Positions 1 through 5,146 of a stretch of 5,174 nucleotides of DNA are shown in pieces (position 1 is the first letter of the stretch; every line of letters starts with the position of its first letter). The notes beneath the pieces are model-generated. The model did no database searches. It was not told the origin of the DNA and saw only the letters and a list, made by a program, of their open reading frames with translations. The stretch is from an uncultured Collinsella sp. (GTDB lineage Bacteria > Actinomycetota > Coriobacteriia > Coriobacteriales > Coriobacteriaceae): NCBI GenBank assembly GCA_900546825.1, contig UREE01000097.1:1-5174 (forward strand). The letters are read 5' to 3'. A program made the translations under genes and the position numbers.

Positions 1-11
1 TCCTGCTCGCA

Positions 12-36
12 CGGAGAGCACATTAAGTGCTCTCCG
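12..36 (+). other. Strong hairpin 1 in the leader upstream of ygeY
   Basis: Positions 12-21 (CGGAGAGCAC) are the exact reverse complement of 27-36 (GTGCTCTCCG), giving a 10-bp perfect stem with a 5-base ATTAA loop. A further outer match, 8-11 with 42-45, could extend it around a bulge. No T-run follows, so it is not a standard intrinsic terminator. It could be the end of the upstream transcript or a structured part of the ygeY leader; which gene lies upstream cannot be seen. The pairing is certain; the role is unknown. Confidence 0.6.
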
Positions 37-53
37 GCTCGTGCGGAACTCGC

Positions 54-74
54 GACGGAGCAAAGTCCTCCGTC
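54..74 (+). other. Strong hairpin 2 in the leader upstream of ygeY
   Basis: GACGGAG at 54-60 pairs perfectly with CTCCGTC at 68-74 across a 7-base loop (61-67). It shares the CGGAG/CTCCG stem sequence with the hairpin at 12-36, so the arms of the two structures could also pair with each other. It matches no riboswitch class that I can recognise. It lies about 110 bases before the ygeY start. The pairing is seen directly; any regulatory role is inference. Confidence 0.5.
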
Positions 75-120
75 CGCCTCCTATGGTTGCTTGCTTGCCG
101 GGTGCTCGACCTCACGCTGC

Positions 121-150
121 TTGGCACAAGTGATCTATCTGAAATATCTA
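121..150 (+). promoter_or_regulatory. Possible weak promoter for ygeY
   Basis: TTGGCA at 121-126 matches the sigma-70 -35 consensus at five of six positions. The AT-rich stretch that follows (141-150) offers only imperfect -10 boxes, such as TATCTA at 145-150 with an 18-base spacer and three of six matches. It is well placed to give a short leader ending at the ygeY ribosome binding site. If real, transcription would start downstream of both leader hairpins, which would then belong to the preceding transcript. Confidence 0.25.
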
Positions 151-169
151 CCTGTAGGTAAACCCTTGT

Positions 170-176
170 AGAAAGG
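170..176 (+). promoter_or_regulatory. Ribosome binding site of ygeY
   Basis: AGAAAGG sits nine bases before the ATG at 186. The in-frame TTG at 177 directly abuts this site, leaving no room for initiation, so the site decides in favour of ATG 186. Confidence 0.8.
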
Positions 177-185
177 TTGACTGTT

Positions 186-1571
186 ATGACTAAGGAACTC
201 GATTTCGAGGCAATTAAAAACGCTGCTGAGTCTCACCGCGCTGACATGACCCGCTTCCTGCGCGCCATGATCTCGCACCCCTCTGAGTCCTGCGAGGAGG
301 GCGAGGTTGTCGCTTGCATCAAGGCCGAGATGGAGAGCCTTGGCTATGACGAGGTCAAGGTCGATGGCTTGGGTAACGTCATGGGCTTTATGGGCGAGGG
401 CGACAAGATCATCGCCATCGACTCCCACATCGACACCGTCGGCATCGGCAACATCGAGAACTGGGACGCCGATCCCTATGAGGGCTACGAGACCGACGAG
501 ATCATCTACGGCCGCGGCGGCTCTGACCAGGAGGGCGGCATGGCTTCCGCTACCTACGCTGCCAAGATGATGAAGGACATGGGCCTCATCCCCGAGGGTT
601 ACAAGATCATGGTCGTCGGCACCGTCCAGGAAGAGGACTGCGACGGCATGTGCTGGCAGTACATCTACAACAAGGACGGCATTAAGCCCGAGTTCGTCAT
701 TTCCACCGAGCCCACCGACGGCGGCATCTATCGCGGTCACCGCGGCCGCATGGAGATCCGCGTTGACGTTCACGGTACCTCCTGCCACGGCTCCGCTCCC
801 GACCGCGGCGACAACGCCATCTACAAGATGGCCGACATCATCGCCGACGTCCGCGCCCTCAACAACAACGGCTGCGACGAGTCGACCGACATCAAGGGCC
901 TCGTCAAGATGCTCGACCCCAAGTACAATCCCGAGCACTTTGAGGACGCCCGCTTCCTGGGCCGCGGCACCTGCACCGTCAGCCAGATTTTCTACACCAG
1001 CCCCAGCCGTTGCGCCGTGGCTGATTCCTGCGCCATCTCCATCGACCGTCGCATGACCGCCGGTGAGACCTGGGAGTCCTGCCTGGACGAGATCCGCAAC
1101 CTGCCGGCTGCCAAGAAGTACGGCGACGACGTGAAGGTCTCCATGTACATGTACGACCGTCCGTCCTGGACCGGCGAGGTCTACGAGACCGAGGCTTACT
1201 TCCCCACGTGGATCAACAAGGAGACCGCTCCGCACGTCAAGGCCCTTGTCGACGCCCACAAGGCCATGTTTGGTGACGAGCGCATCGGCTGCGAGCCCAG
1301 CATGGATAAGCGCACCGGTCGCCCGCTGTGCGACAAGTGGACCTTCTCCACGAACTGCGTTTCCATCCAGGGCCGCTACGGCATCCCCTGCGTGGGCTTT
1401 GGCCCGGGTGCCGAGTCTCAGGCTCACGCTCCCAACGAGGTCACCTACAAGGACGACCTGGTCACCGCTGCCGCCATGTATGTGGCTGCCCTGAACCTCT
1501 ACGATCCGAGCCAGGCCGATGGCGACGCCACCGTGTTCCGCGCCGGTCTGACCAACAACAAGATCGATTAG
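186..1571 (+). CDS. ygeY: YgeY-type M20 family metallohydrolase (selenium metabolism hydrolase family)
   Basis: This is a 461-residue, soluble, probably cytoplasmic zinc-dependent amidohydrolase with no signal peptide or membrane segment. M20 motifs appear in order: SHIDTV (metal ligand H81, catalytic D83), GGSDQEGG (bridging D114), QEED (general base E149 with E150), STEPTD (ligand E175), the dimerisation/lid region with CHGSAP (H201), and AHAPNE near the C-terminus (ligand H414). Stretches such as RFLRAMISHPSESC, CDGMCWQYI and DKWTFSTN match E. coli YgeY closely as I recall it. The family is tied by gene context to purine/urate catabolism and to selenium-dependent molybdenum hydroxylases, where it is thought to cut an amide or ureide bond of a ring-opened intermediate; the exact substrate here is inference. 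It is longer than the roughly 400-residue E. coli protein because of extra segments near 228-259 and 365-382 and a C-terminal tail. ATG 186 was chosen for its AGAAAGG site. Codon use is strongly biased (33 GAC, 8 GAT), suggesting high expression. Confidence 0.93.
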   Translation: MTKELDFEAIKNAAESHRADMTRFLRAMISHPSESCEEGEVVACIKAEMESLGYDEVKVDGLGNVMGFMGEGDKIIAIDSHIDTVGIGNIENWDADPYEGYETDEIIYGRGGSDQEGGMASATYAAKMMKDMGLIPEGYKIMVVGTVQEEDCDGMCWQYIYNKDGIKPEFVISTEPTDGGIYRGHRGRMEIRVDVHGTSCHGSAPDRGDNAIYKMADIIADVRALNNNGCDESTDIKGLVKMLDPKYNPEHFEDARFLGRGTCTVSQIFYTSPSRCAVADSCAISIDRRMTAGETWESCLDEIRNLPAAKKYGDDVKVSMYMYDRPSWTGEVYETEAYFPTWINKETAPHVKALVDAHKAMFGDERIGCEPSMDKRTGRPLCDKWTFSTNCVSIQGRYGIPCVGFGPGAESQAHAPNEVTYKDDLVTAAAMYVAALNLYDPSQADGDATVFRAGLTNNKID

Positions 1572-1593
1572 TCCCATTCCTCGATTTTGTTGA

Positions 1594-1618
1594 GCCGGGG
1601 GCCGCTCGTGTCCCCGGC
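1594..1618 (+). other. GC-rich hairpin after ygeY without a T-tract
   Basis: GCCGGGG at 1594-1600 pairs perfectly with CCCCGGC at 1612-1618 around an 11-base loop, starting 23 bases after the ygeY stop. A C-rich stretch rather than T residues follows, so it is not a convincing rho-independent terminator. It may protect the ygeY mRNA 3' end, partly terminate, or mark a processing boundary before ygeW. Confidence 0.4.
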
Positions 1619-1758
1619 ACCCCCTGTTGACTTGGGGCCCGCGGTCGTTATCTCCCGTGCTTCCTCAACGGTAGCGGGTCCTCGTCATAGCGCTCTGCAT
1701 GTTCTAGCCACACGCGCATGCCGGAGCACGTCTACTCATTGCGATCGTTTCATCTTTT
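1619..1758 (+). other. Spacer between ygeY and ygeW, no gene seen
   Basis: The gap between the two genes is 201 bases, long for genes of one transcript. This part contains CCCC (1621-1624) facing GGGG (1634-1637), a TTGACT hexamer at 1627-1632 with no good -10 box at normal spacing, and a CGATCG palindrome at 1742-1747. I see no coding region and no recognisable riboswitch. ygeW may have its own promoter here or may be read through from ygeY; the sequence does not settle it. Confidence 0.4.
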
Positions 1759-1765
1759 GAAAGGA
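1759..1765 (+). promoter_or_regulatory. Ribosome binding site of ygeW
   Basis: GAAAGGA lies seven bases before the ATG at 1773. It has the same GAAAGG core as the ygeY site and sits in a locally AT-rich leader. Confidence 0.8.
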
Positions 1766-1772
1766 CATTTCC

Positions 1773-2975
1773 ATGGACGCTAAGTTTACCGAGCTCGTCG
1801 AGCAGCTGAACGGCCTCGATTTTAAGGGTATGTACGGCAGCGACTTCCTGCACACTTGGGACAAGACCACCGACGAGCTCAAGGCTCTCTACATCGTCGC
1901 CGACGCCCTGCGCGAGCTGCGCGAGAACAACGTTTCGTCCAAGATCTTCGACTCGGGCCTGGCCGTCTCCCTGTTCCGCGACAACTCCACCCGTACGCGC
2001 TTCTCCTTCTCTAAGGCCGCCAACCTGCTCGGCCTTGAGCTGCAGGACCTGGACGAGAAGAAGTCCCAGATCGCTCACGGCGAGACCGTCCGCGAGACCG
2101 CTACCATGATCTCCTTCATGGCCGACGTCATCGGCATCCGCGACGACATGTACATCGGCAAGGGCGACGCCTACATGGCCGAGGTTTCCGAGTCCGTGCA
2201 GCAGGCCTACGAGGACGGCGTTCTGGATCACCGTCCCACGCTCATCTCCCTGCAGTCCGATTCTGACCACCCCACGCAGTCCTCTGCCGACATGCTCTAC
2301 CTCATCAACGAGTTTGGCGGTCTTGAGAACCTCAAGGGCAAGAAGGTTGCCGTCACCTGGGCCTACTCGCCCTCTTACGGCAAGCCGCTGTCCTGCCCGC
2401 AGTCGCTGATCAGCCTGCTGCCTCGCTTTGGCATGGACGTCACCCTGGCCCACCCCGAGGGCTACGACCTCATGCCCGAGGTCGTCGAGCGCGCCAAGGG
2501 CTATGCCGCCGAGTCCGGCACGACCTTTAAGCAGGTCAACACCATGGCCGAGGCCTTCGAGGGCGCCGACATCGTGATCCCCAAGAGCTGGGCTCCGTTT
2601 GCCGCCATGGAGAAGCGCACCAACCTGTACGCCGAGGGCGACGACGCCGGCATCGCAGCGCTCGAGAAGGAACTGCTCGCCCAGAACGCTACCCATCAGG
2701 ACTGGTGCTCCACGACCGAACTCATGGAGAAGACTGCCAACGGCCAGGACACCATCTTTATGCACCCGCTGCCCGCCGACATCTCCGGTGTCTCCTGCGA
2801 GCACGGCGAGGTTAACGCCGACGTCTTCGACATGCACCGCGTGGGCATGTACAAGGAGGCCAGCTACAAGCCGTACGCCATCGCAGCCATGATGTTCCTG
2901 CAGAAGGTTGCCGATCCCGCCGCTACCCTCAAGGCCCTCGACGAGCGCAACACTGCCCGTTGGTTCCAGGCCTAA
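1773..2975 (+). CDS. ygeW: YgeW-type knotted carbamoyltransferase
   Basis: This 400-residue cytoplasmic protein belongs to the aspartate/ornithine carbamoyltransferase superfamily and is close in length to E. coli YgeW (about 396). Carbamoyl-phosphate binding elements are visible: FRDNSTRTRFSF (S72-T-R-T-R76), HPTQ at 166-169, and HPLP at 331-334 in place of the usual HCLP. The segments KGKKVAVTWAYSPSYGKP (188-205) and DWCSTTELM (310-318) fit the YgeW group rather than anabolic ornithine or aspartate transcarbamoylases. The group has a knotted polypeptide fold, and its natural substrate was long unknown. In the purine-breakdown context it probably transfers a carbamoyl group from a ureido intermediate to phosphate, feeding a carbamate kinase; that direction is inference. 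The gene follows ygeY by 201 bases and ends 23 bases before a strong terminator. Codon bias is the strongest in the window (27 GAC, 4 GAT), pointing to high expression. Confidence 0.94.
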   Translation: MDAKFTELVEQLNGLDFKGMYGSDFLHTWDKTTDELKALYIVADALRELRENNVSSKIFDSGLAVSLFRDNSTRTRFSFSKAANLLGLELQDLDEKKSQIAHGETVRETATMISFMADVIGIRDDMYIGKGDAYMAEVSESVQQAYEDGVLDHRPTLISLQSDSDHPTQSSADMLYLINEFGGLENLKGKKVAVTWAYSPSYGKPLSCPQSLISLLPRFGMDVTLAHPEGYDLMPEVVERAKGYAAESGTTFKQVNTMAEAFEGADIVIPKSWAPFAAMEKRTNLYAEGDDAGIAALEKELLAQNATHQDWCSTTELMEKTANGQDTIFMHPLPADISGVSCEHGEVNADVFDMHRVGMYKEASYKPYAIAAMMFLQKVADPAATLKALDERNTARWFQA

Positions 2976-2998
2976 AGCCGGGTTGAGGTAAGCCATGT

Positions 2999-3040
2999 AA
3001 AGGGGGCGCTCTGCCAACCGGCGGGGTGCCCCCTTTTTTT
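2999..3040 (+). terminator. Intrinsic terminator after ygeW
   Basis: AAAGGGGGC at 2999-3007 pairs perfectly with GCCCCCTTT at 3028-3036. An inner GCC/GGC match (3013-3015 with 3020-3022) extends the structure, and seven T residues (3034-3040) follow. It lies 23 bases after the ygeW stop and separates the ygeY-ygeW block from mocA-hyuA. Confidence 0.94.
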
Positions 3041-3060
3041 GCATCGTGGGCGTGCGGGAT

Positions 3061-3068
3061 AAGCGCTT
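3061..3068. promoter_or_regulatory. AAGCGCTT palindrome, possible LacI-family operator
   Basis: The 8-bp perfect palindrome AAGCGCTT is the core typical of operators bound by LacI/CcpA-type repressors. It lies 20 bases after the terminator T-run and about 60 bases before the mocA start. Symmetry does not continue past the 8 bp, so this could be chance. Confidence 0.22.
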
Positions 3069-3100
3069 TCGATGTGGATGCCCGCGGCGCGAGTTATGGG

Positions 3101-3106
3101 TACGAT
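3101..3106 (+). promoter_or_regulatory. Possible -10 box for the mocA-hyuA transcript
   Basis: TACGAT matches the TATAAT consensus at four of six positions. No good -35 hexamer is found 16-19 bases upstream. The leader would be very short, with the start point close to the ribosome binding site. A promoter is expected somewhere in 3041-3112 because a strong terminator lies just upstream. Confidence 0.28.
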
Positions 3107-3112
3107 GGTTTC

Positions 3113-3120
3113 AGGGGAGG
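3113..3120 (+). promoter_or_regulatory. Ribosome binding site of mocA
   Basis: AGGGGAGG, a near-ideal Shine-Dalgarno, lies seven bases before ATG 3128. It fixes this start over in-frame codons further upstream that fall inside the terminator. Confidence 0.88.
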
Positions 3121-3127
3121 TATCACC

Positions 3128-3742
3128 ATGAAACTTGGATGCGTCATTATGGCATCGGGCGAGGGCAAGCGGTTTGGCTCCAACAAGATGCTCGCCGATA
3201 TCTATGGCGAGCCGCTGATTGCCCGGACCATCGATTCGGTTCCCCAGGGCTTTGACGTCGTGGTTTCGACGCGTTGGCCCGAGGTCGCTAAGATTTGCGA
3301 GGACAAGCATTGCCCGTGCGTGCTGCACGATGGCGAGCTGCGCAGCGAAAGCGTCCGTGCGGGCCTTTCGTGGGGAGTCGAACGCAACTGGAAAGGTTGC
3401 CTCTTTTTGCCGGGCGACCAGCCGCTCGTGAGTTCGGATTCTTTTGAGGCCATGGTTCGCGCGTTTGATGAGCGTGGCCGCAAGTATCCGGTGCGTCTTG
3501 CGTGCAACGGTGAGCCTTCGAGCCCGGTGCTCTTTCCGGCGGAACTGTTCGATGCACTTATGTGTCTTGAGGGCAAGGACGGCGGCGGTTCGATCCTCAA
3601 GGACCGTACCGACGTCGCGTTGGTCGATGCGCGTGCTTACGAGCTGTGGGACGTCGATACCGCCAAGGGACAGCGACGCATAACGGAGCATATCGCCGCC
3701 TGCTCGTATTTTGATCGCGTGGCCGACTGCATCAATCAATAA
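3128..3742 (+). CDS. mocA: MocA/YgfJ-family molybdenum cofactor nucleotidyltransferase
   Basis: This 204-residue cytoplasmic nucleotidyltransferase has a Rossmann-like fold; E. coli MocA (YgfJ) has 192 residues. The N-terminal nucleotide-binding signature reads IMASGEGKRFGSNKM (7-21), a variant of the LAAGxSxRMGxxK pattern. RSESVRAGL (72-80), the Mg2+-binding GDQPLV (96-101, D97), SSPVLFPAELF (131-141) and the DVDT motif (175-178) follow in the family's usual order. MocA moves CMP onto molybdopterin, making the cytosine dinucleotide cofactor used by xanthine-dehydrogenase-type hydroxylases; the YgfJ subgroup accompanies selenium-dependent molybdenum hydroxylases. CTP rather than GTP as substrate is inferred from the family and context. 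It is the first gene after the terminator and overlaps the ribosome binding site of hyuA. Codon bias is weak (9 GAT, 8 GAC), as expected for a low-abundance maturation factor. A MobA-like role cannot be fully excluded. Confidence 0.85.
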   Translation: MKLGCVIMASGEGKRFGSNKMLADIYGEPLIARTIDSVPQGFDVVVSTRWPEVAKICEDKHCPCVLHDGELRSESVRAGLSWGVERNWKGCLFLPGDQPLVSSDSFEAMVRAFDERGRKYPVRLACNGEPSSPVLFPAELFDALMCLEGKDGGGSILKDRTDVALVDARAYELWDVDTAKGQRRITEHIAACSYFDRVADCINQ

Positions 3743-3746
3743 GGAG
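3741..3746 (+). promoter_or_regulatory. Ribosome binding site of hyuA overlapping the mocA stop
   Basis: AAGGAG shares its first two bases with the mocA TAA stop (3740-3742) and sits five bases before ATG 3752. Ribosomes ending mocA would reach it directly, which suggests translational coupling. Confidence 0.85.
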
Positions 3747-3751
3747 CAATT

Positions 3752-5119
3752 ATGATCATCATCAAAAACGGCGCGCTCGTGACGCCCCAGGGGCTTCGCC
3801 GCGCCGATCTTGCCATGGATGGCGATAAGATCGTGCGGATCGCCGCGGCGATTGAGCCGGCCGAGGGCGATACCGTCGAGGATGCCGTGGGCTGCTGGGT
3901 GTTCCCGGGCTTTATCGATGGGCACACGCACATGCAGTGCTGGACTGGCATGGACTGGACGGCCGATAGCTTTGAGACCGGCACACGTGCGGCTGCCTGC
4001 GGCGGCACGACGACCATCGTCGACTACGCGACGGCCGATCGCGGCGTGACCATGCCCGATGCCTTGGCCGAGTGGCATCGCCGCGCCGACGGCACCTGCA
4101 CGGCCAACTACGCCTTTCATATGGCACTCGCCGAGTGGAACGAGCGCAATCGCACCGATCTTTCGGTCATGCGCGAGGCGGGCGTATCGTCGTTCAAGAC
4201 CTACTTTGCCTATGACCACCTGCGCTTGGACGATGCCGAGACGCTCGAGGTGCTGGAGGAGCTCAAGCGCGTGGGCGGTATCCTGTGCGTGCATTGCGAG
4301 AACGGCACGCTCGTGAACGAGCTGCAGAAGCGCGTGTACGAGCAGGGGATTCATGGGCCCGAGGGACATGCTCTCAGCCGTCCGGATGTGTGCGAGGCCG
4401 AGGCCGTGAGCCGTCTGCTGTATCTGGCGCATCTGGCTGGCGACGCACCGGTCAACGTGGTGCACCTTTCGACCAAGCTAGGGCTCGAGGCCATCCGTGC
4501 CGCCAAGGCGCGCGGGCAGAAGAATATCTATGTCGAGACCTGCCCTCAGTATCTGATGCTCGACGATACTTGCTACTTGGAGCAGGGTGAGGACGGCTTT
4601 GCGGGCGCCAAGTATGTGATGAGCCCGCCACTGCGCCATGCCGGCGACCGTGCCGCGCTGCGCGAGGCGCTTGTGGCCGGCGAGATCGATACTATTGCGA
4701 CCGATCATTGCAGCTTTAACCTGCACGGGCAAAAGGACCGCGGACGCGATGATTTCCGCGCGATTCCCAACGGCGGGCCCGGCGTGGAGCATCGTCCCGT
4801 CGCGATTGCCACGAGCTTTGAGGGCCAGCTGGGACCCGAGGATCTGTGCCGCTTGATGAGCGAGAACCCGGCGCGCGTCTTTGGCATGTATCCGCGCAAG
4901 GGCTGTCTTGCCGAGGGCGCCGATGCCGACGTGTGCGTGTGGGATCCCAAGGCGCGCTGGACGATCAGTGCCACGACGCAGCATCAGGCCGTGGACTACA
5001 CGCCGCTCGAGGGCTTTGAGGCACACGGTCGCGCCAAGGCCGTTTACGTCAACGGCGTGCTGGCGGCACGCGACGGCGAGCCAACCGGAGCTCAGCCCGG
5101 CCGCTACGTCCCCCGCTAG
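3752..5119 (+). CDS. hyuA: HyuA/YgeZ dihydropyrimidinase (D-hydantoinase) family hydrolase
   Basis: This 455-residue cytoplasmic amidohydrolase opens cyclic ureides (hydantoin, dihydropyrimidine or related rings) and is the usual length for the family. The binuclear metal site is complete: GHTH (H58, H60), SSFKTYFAY with the lysine expected to be carbamylated (K149), VHCEN (H181), VVHLS (H238) and ATDHC (D318). Substrate-side elements are also present: Y154 five residues after the lysine, MSPPLR (290-295), and the IPNGGPGVEHR loop (338-348, N340). No allantoinase hallmark is evident. E. coli HyuA (YgeZ) acts on D-phenylhydantoin in vitro and lies in the purine-catabolic cluster; a ring-opened purine product is the likely natural substrate here (inference). 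The gene is nine bases behind mocA in one operon. Asp codons favour GAT (20 to 13), unlike ygeY and ygeW. The stop codon lies in a CCCGCTAGCGGG palindrome (5112-5123). Confidence 0.93.
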   Translation: MIIIKNGALVTPQGLRRADLAMDGDKIVRIAAAIEPAEGDTVEDAVGCWVFPGFIDGHTHMQCWTGMDWTADSFETGTRAAACGGTTTIVDYATADRGVTMPDALAEWHRRADGTCTANYAFHMALAEWNERNRTDLSVMREAGVSSFKTYFAYDHLRLDDAETLEVLEELKRVGGILCVHCENGTLVNELQKRVYEQGIHGPEGHALSRPDVCEAEAVSRLLYLAHLAGDAPVNVVHLSTKLGLEAIRAAKARGQKNIYVETCPQYLMLDDTCYLEQGEDGFAGAKYVMSPPLRHAGDRAALREALVAGEIDTIATDHCSFNLHGQKDRGRDDFRAIPNGGPGVEHRPVAIATSFEGQLGPEDLCRLMSENPARVFGMYPRKGCLAEGADADVCVWDPKARWTISATTQHQAVDYTPLEGFEAHGRAKAVYVNGVLAARDGEPTGAQPGRYVPR

Positions 5120-5134
5120 CGGGAAGGGCGTCCT

Positions 5135-5146
5135 CCGCAGTTGCGG
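5135..5146 (+). other. Small hairpin in the tail after hyuA
   Basis: CCGC (5135-5138) and GCGG (5143-5146) flank an AGTT loop, followed by the AT-richer stretch TGAAATACGG. There is no T-run, and with the CCCGCTAGCGGG palindrome at the hyuA stop this does not make a clear terminator. The remaining bases to 5174 hold no identifiable gene. It could be part of a dispersed intergenic repeat, but that cannot be tested within the window. Confidence 0.25.

Noticed and set aside
87..98. Three tandem TTGC units
   Set aside because: Only 12 bases long, with no further copies or partner structure, so treated as a chance short repeat.
121..136. TTGGCAC resembling the -24 element of a sigma-54 promoter
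   Set aside because: The required GC of the -12 element is absent at the correct spacing, and sigma-54 is not expected in actinobacteria.
1..171. Open frame without stop from the window start, possibly the tail of an upstream gene
   Set aside because: The peptide is Cys/Ser-rich with no recognisable motif, and the stretch is occupied by perfect hairpins, so a chance open frame in GC-rich DNA is more likely.
177..185. TTG codon as the ygeY start, adding three residues
   Set aside because: The ribosome binding site ends at 176, leaving no spacing for TTG 177, while ATG 186 has an ideal nine-base spacing.
135..1577. Reverse-strand open frame of 480 codons opposite ygeY
   Set aside because: It is the mirror of a codon-biased gene. 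Its product is a G/V/A/D/H-rich string with no recognisable motif, and no ribosome binding site was seen.
1627..1653. TTGACT as a -35 box for a ygeW promoter
   Set aside because: The only nearby -10 candidate, TTATCT, matches poorly and sits at a 15-base spacing, too weak to annotate.
1704..3044. Reverse-strand open frame of 446 codons opposite ygeW
   Set aside because: Same cause; it also runs through the terminator at 2999-3040, and its low-complexity composition does not resemble a folded protein.
3026..3127. Upstream in-frame start adding 34 residues to MocA
   Set aside because: It lies inside the intrinsic terminator, and the added residues do not fit the family. AGGGGAGG before ATG 3128 is a far better initiation site.
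2972..4465. Reverse-strand open frame of 497 codons opposite mocA and hyuA
   Set aside because: It spans two well-supported + strand genes and the terminator, and shows no domain motif.
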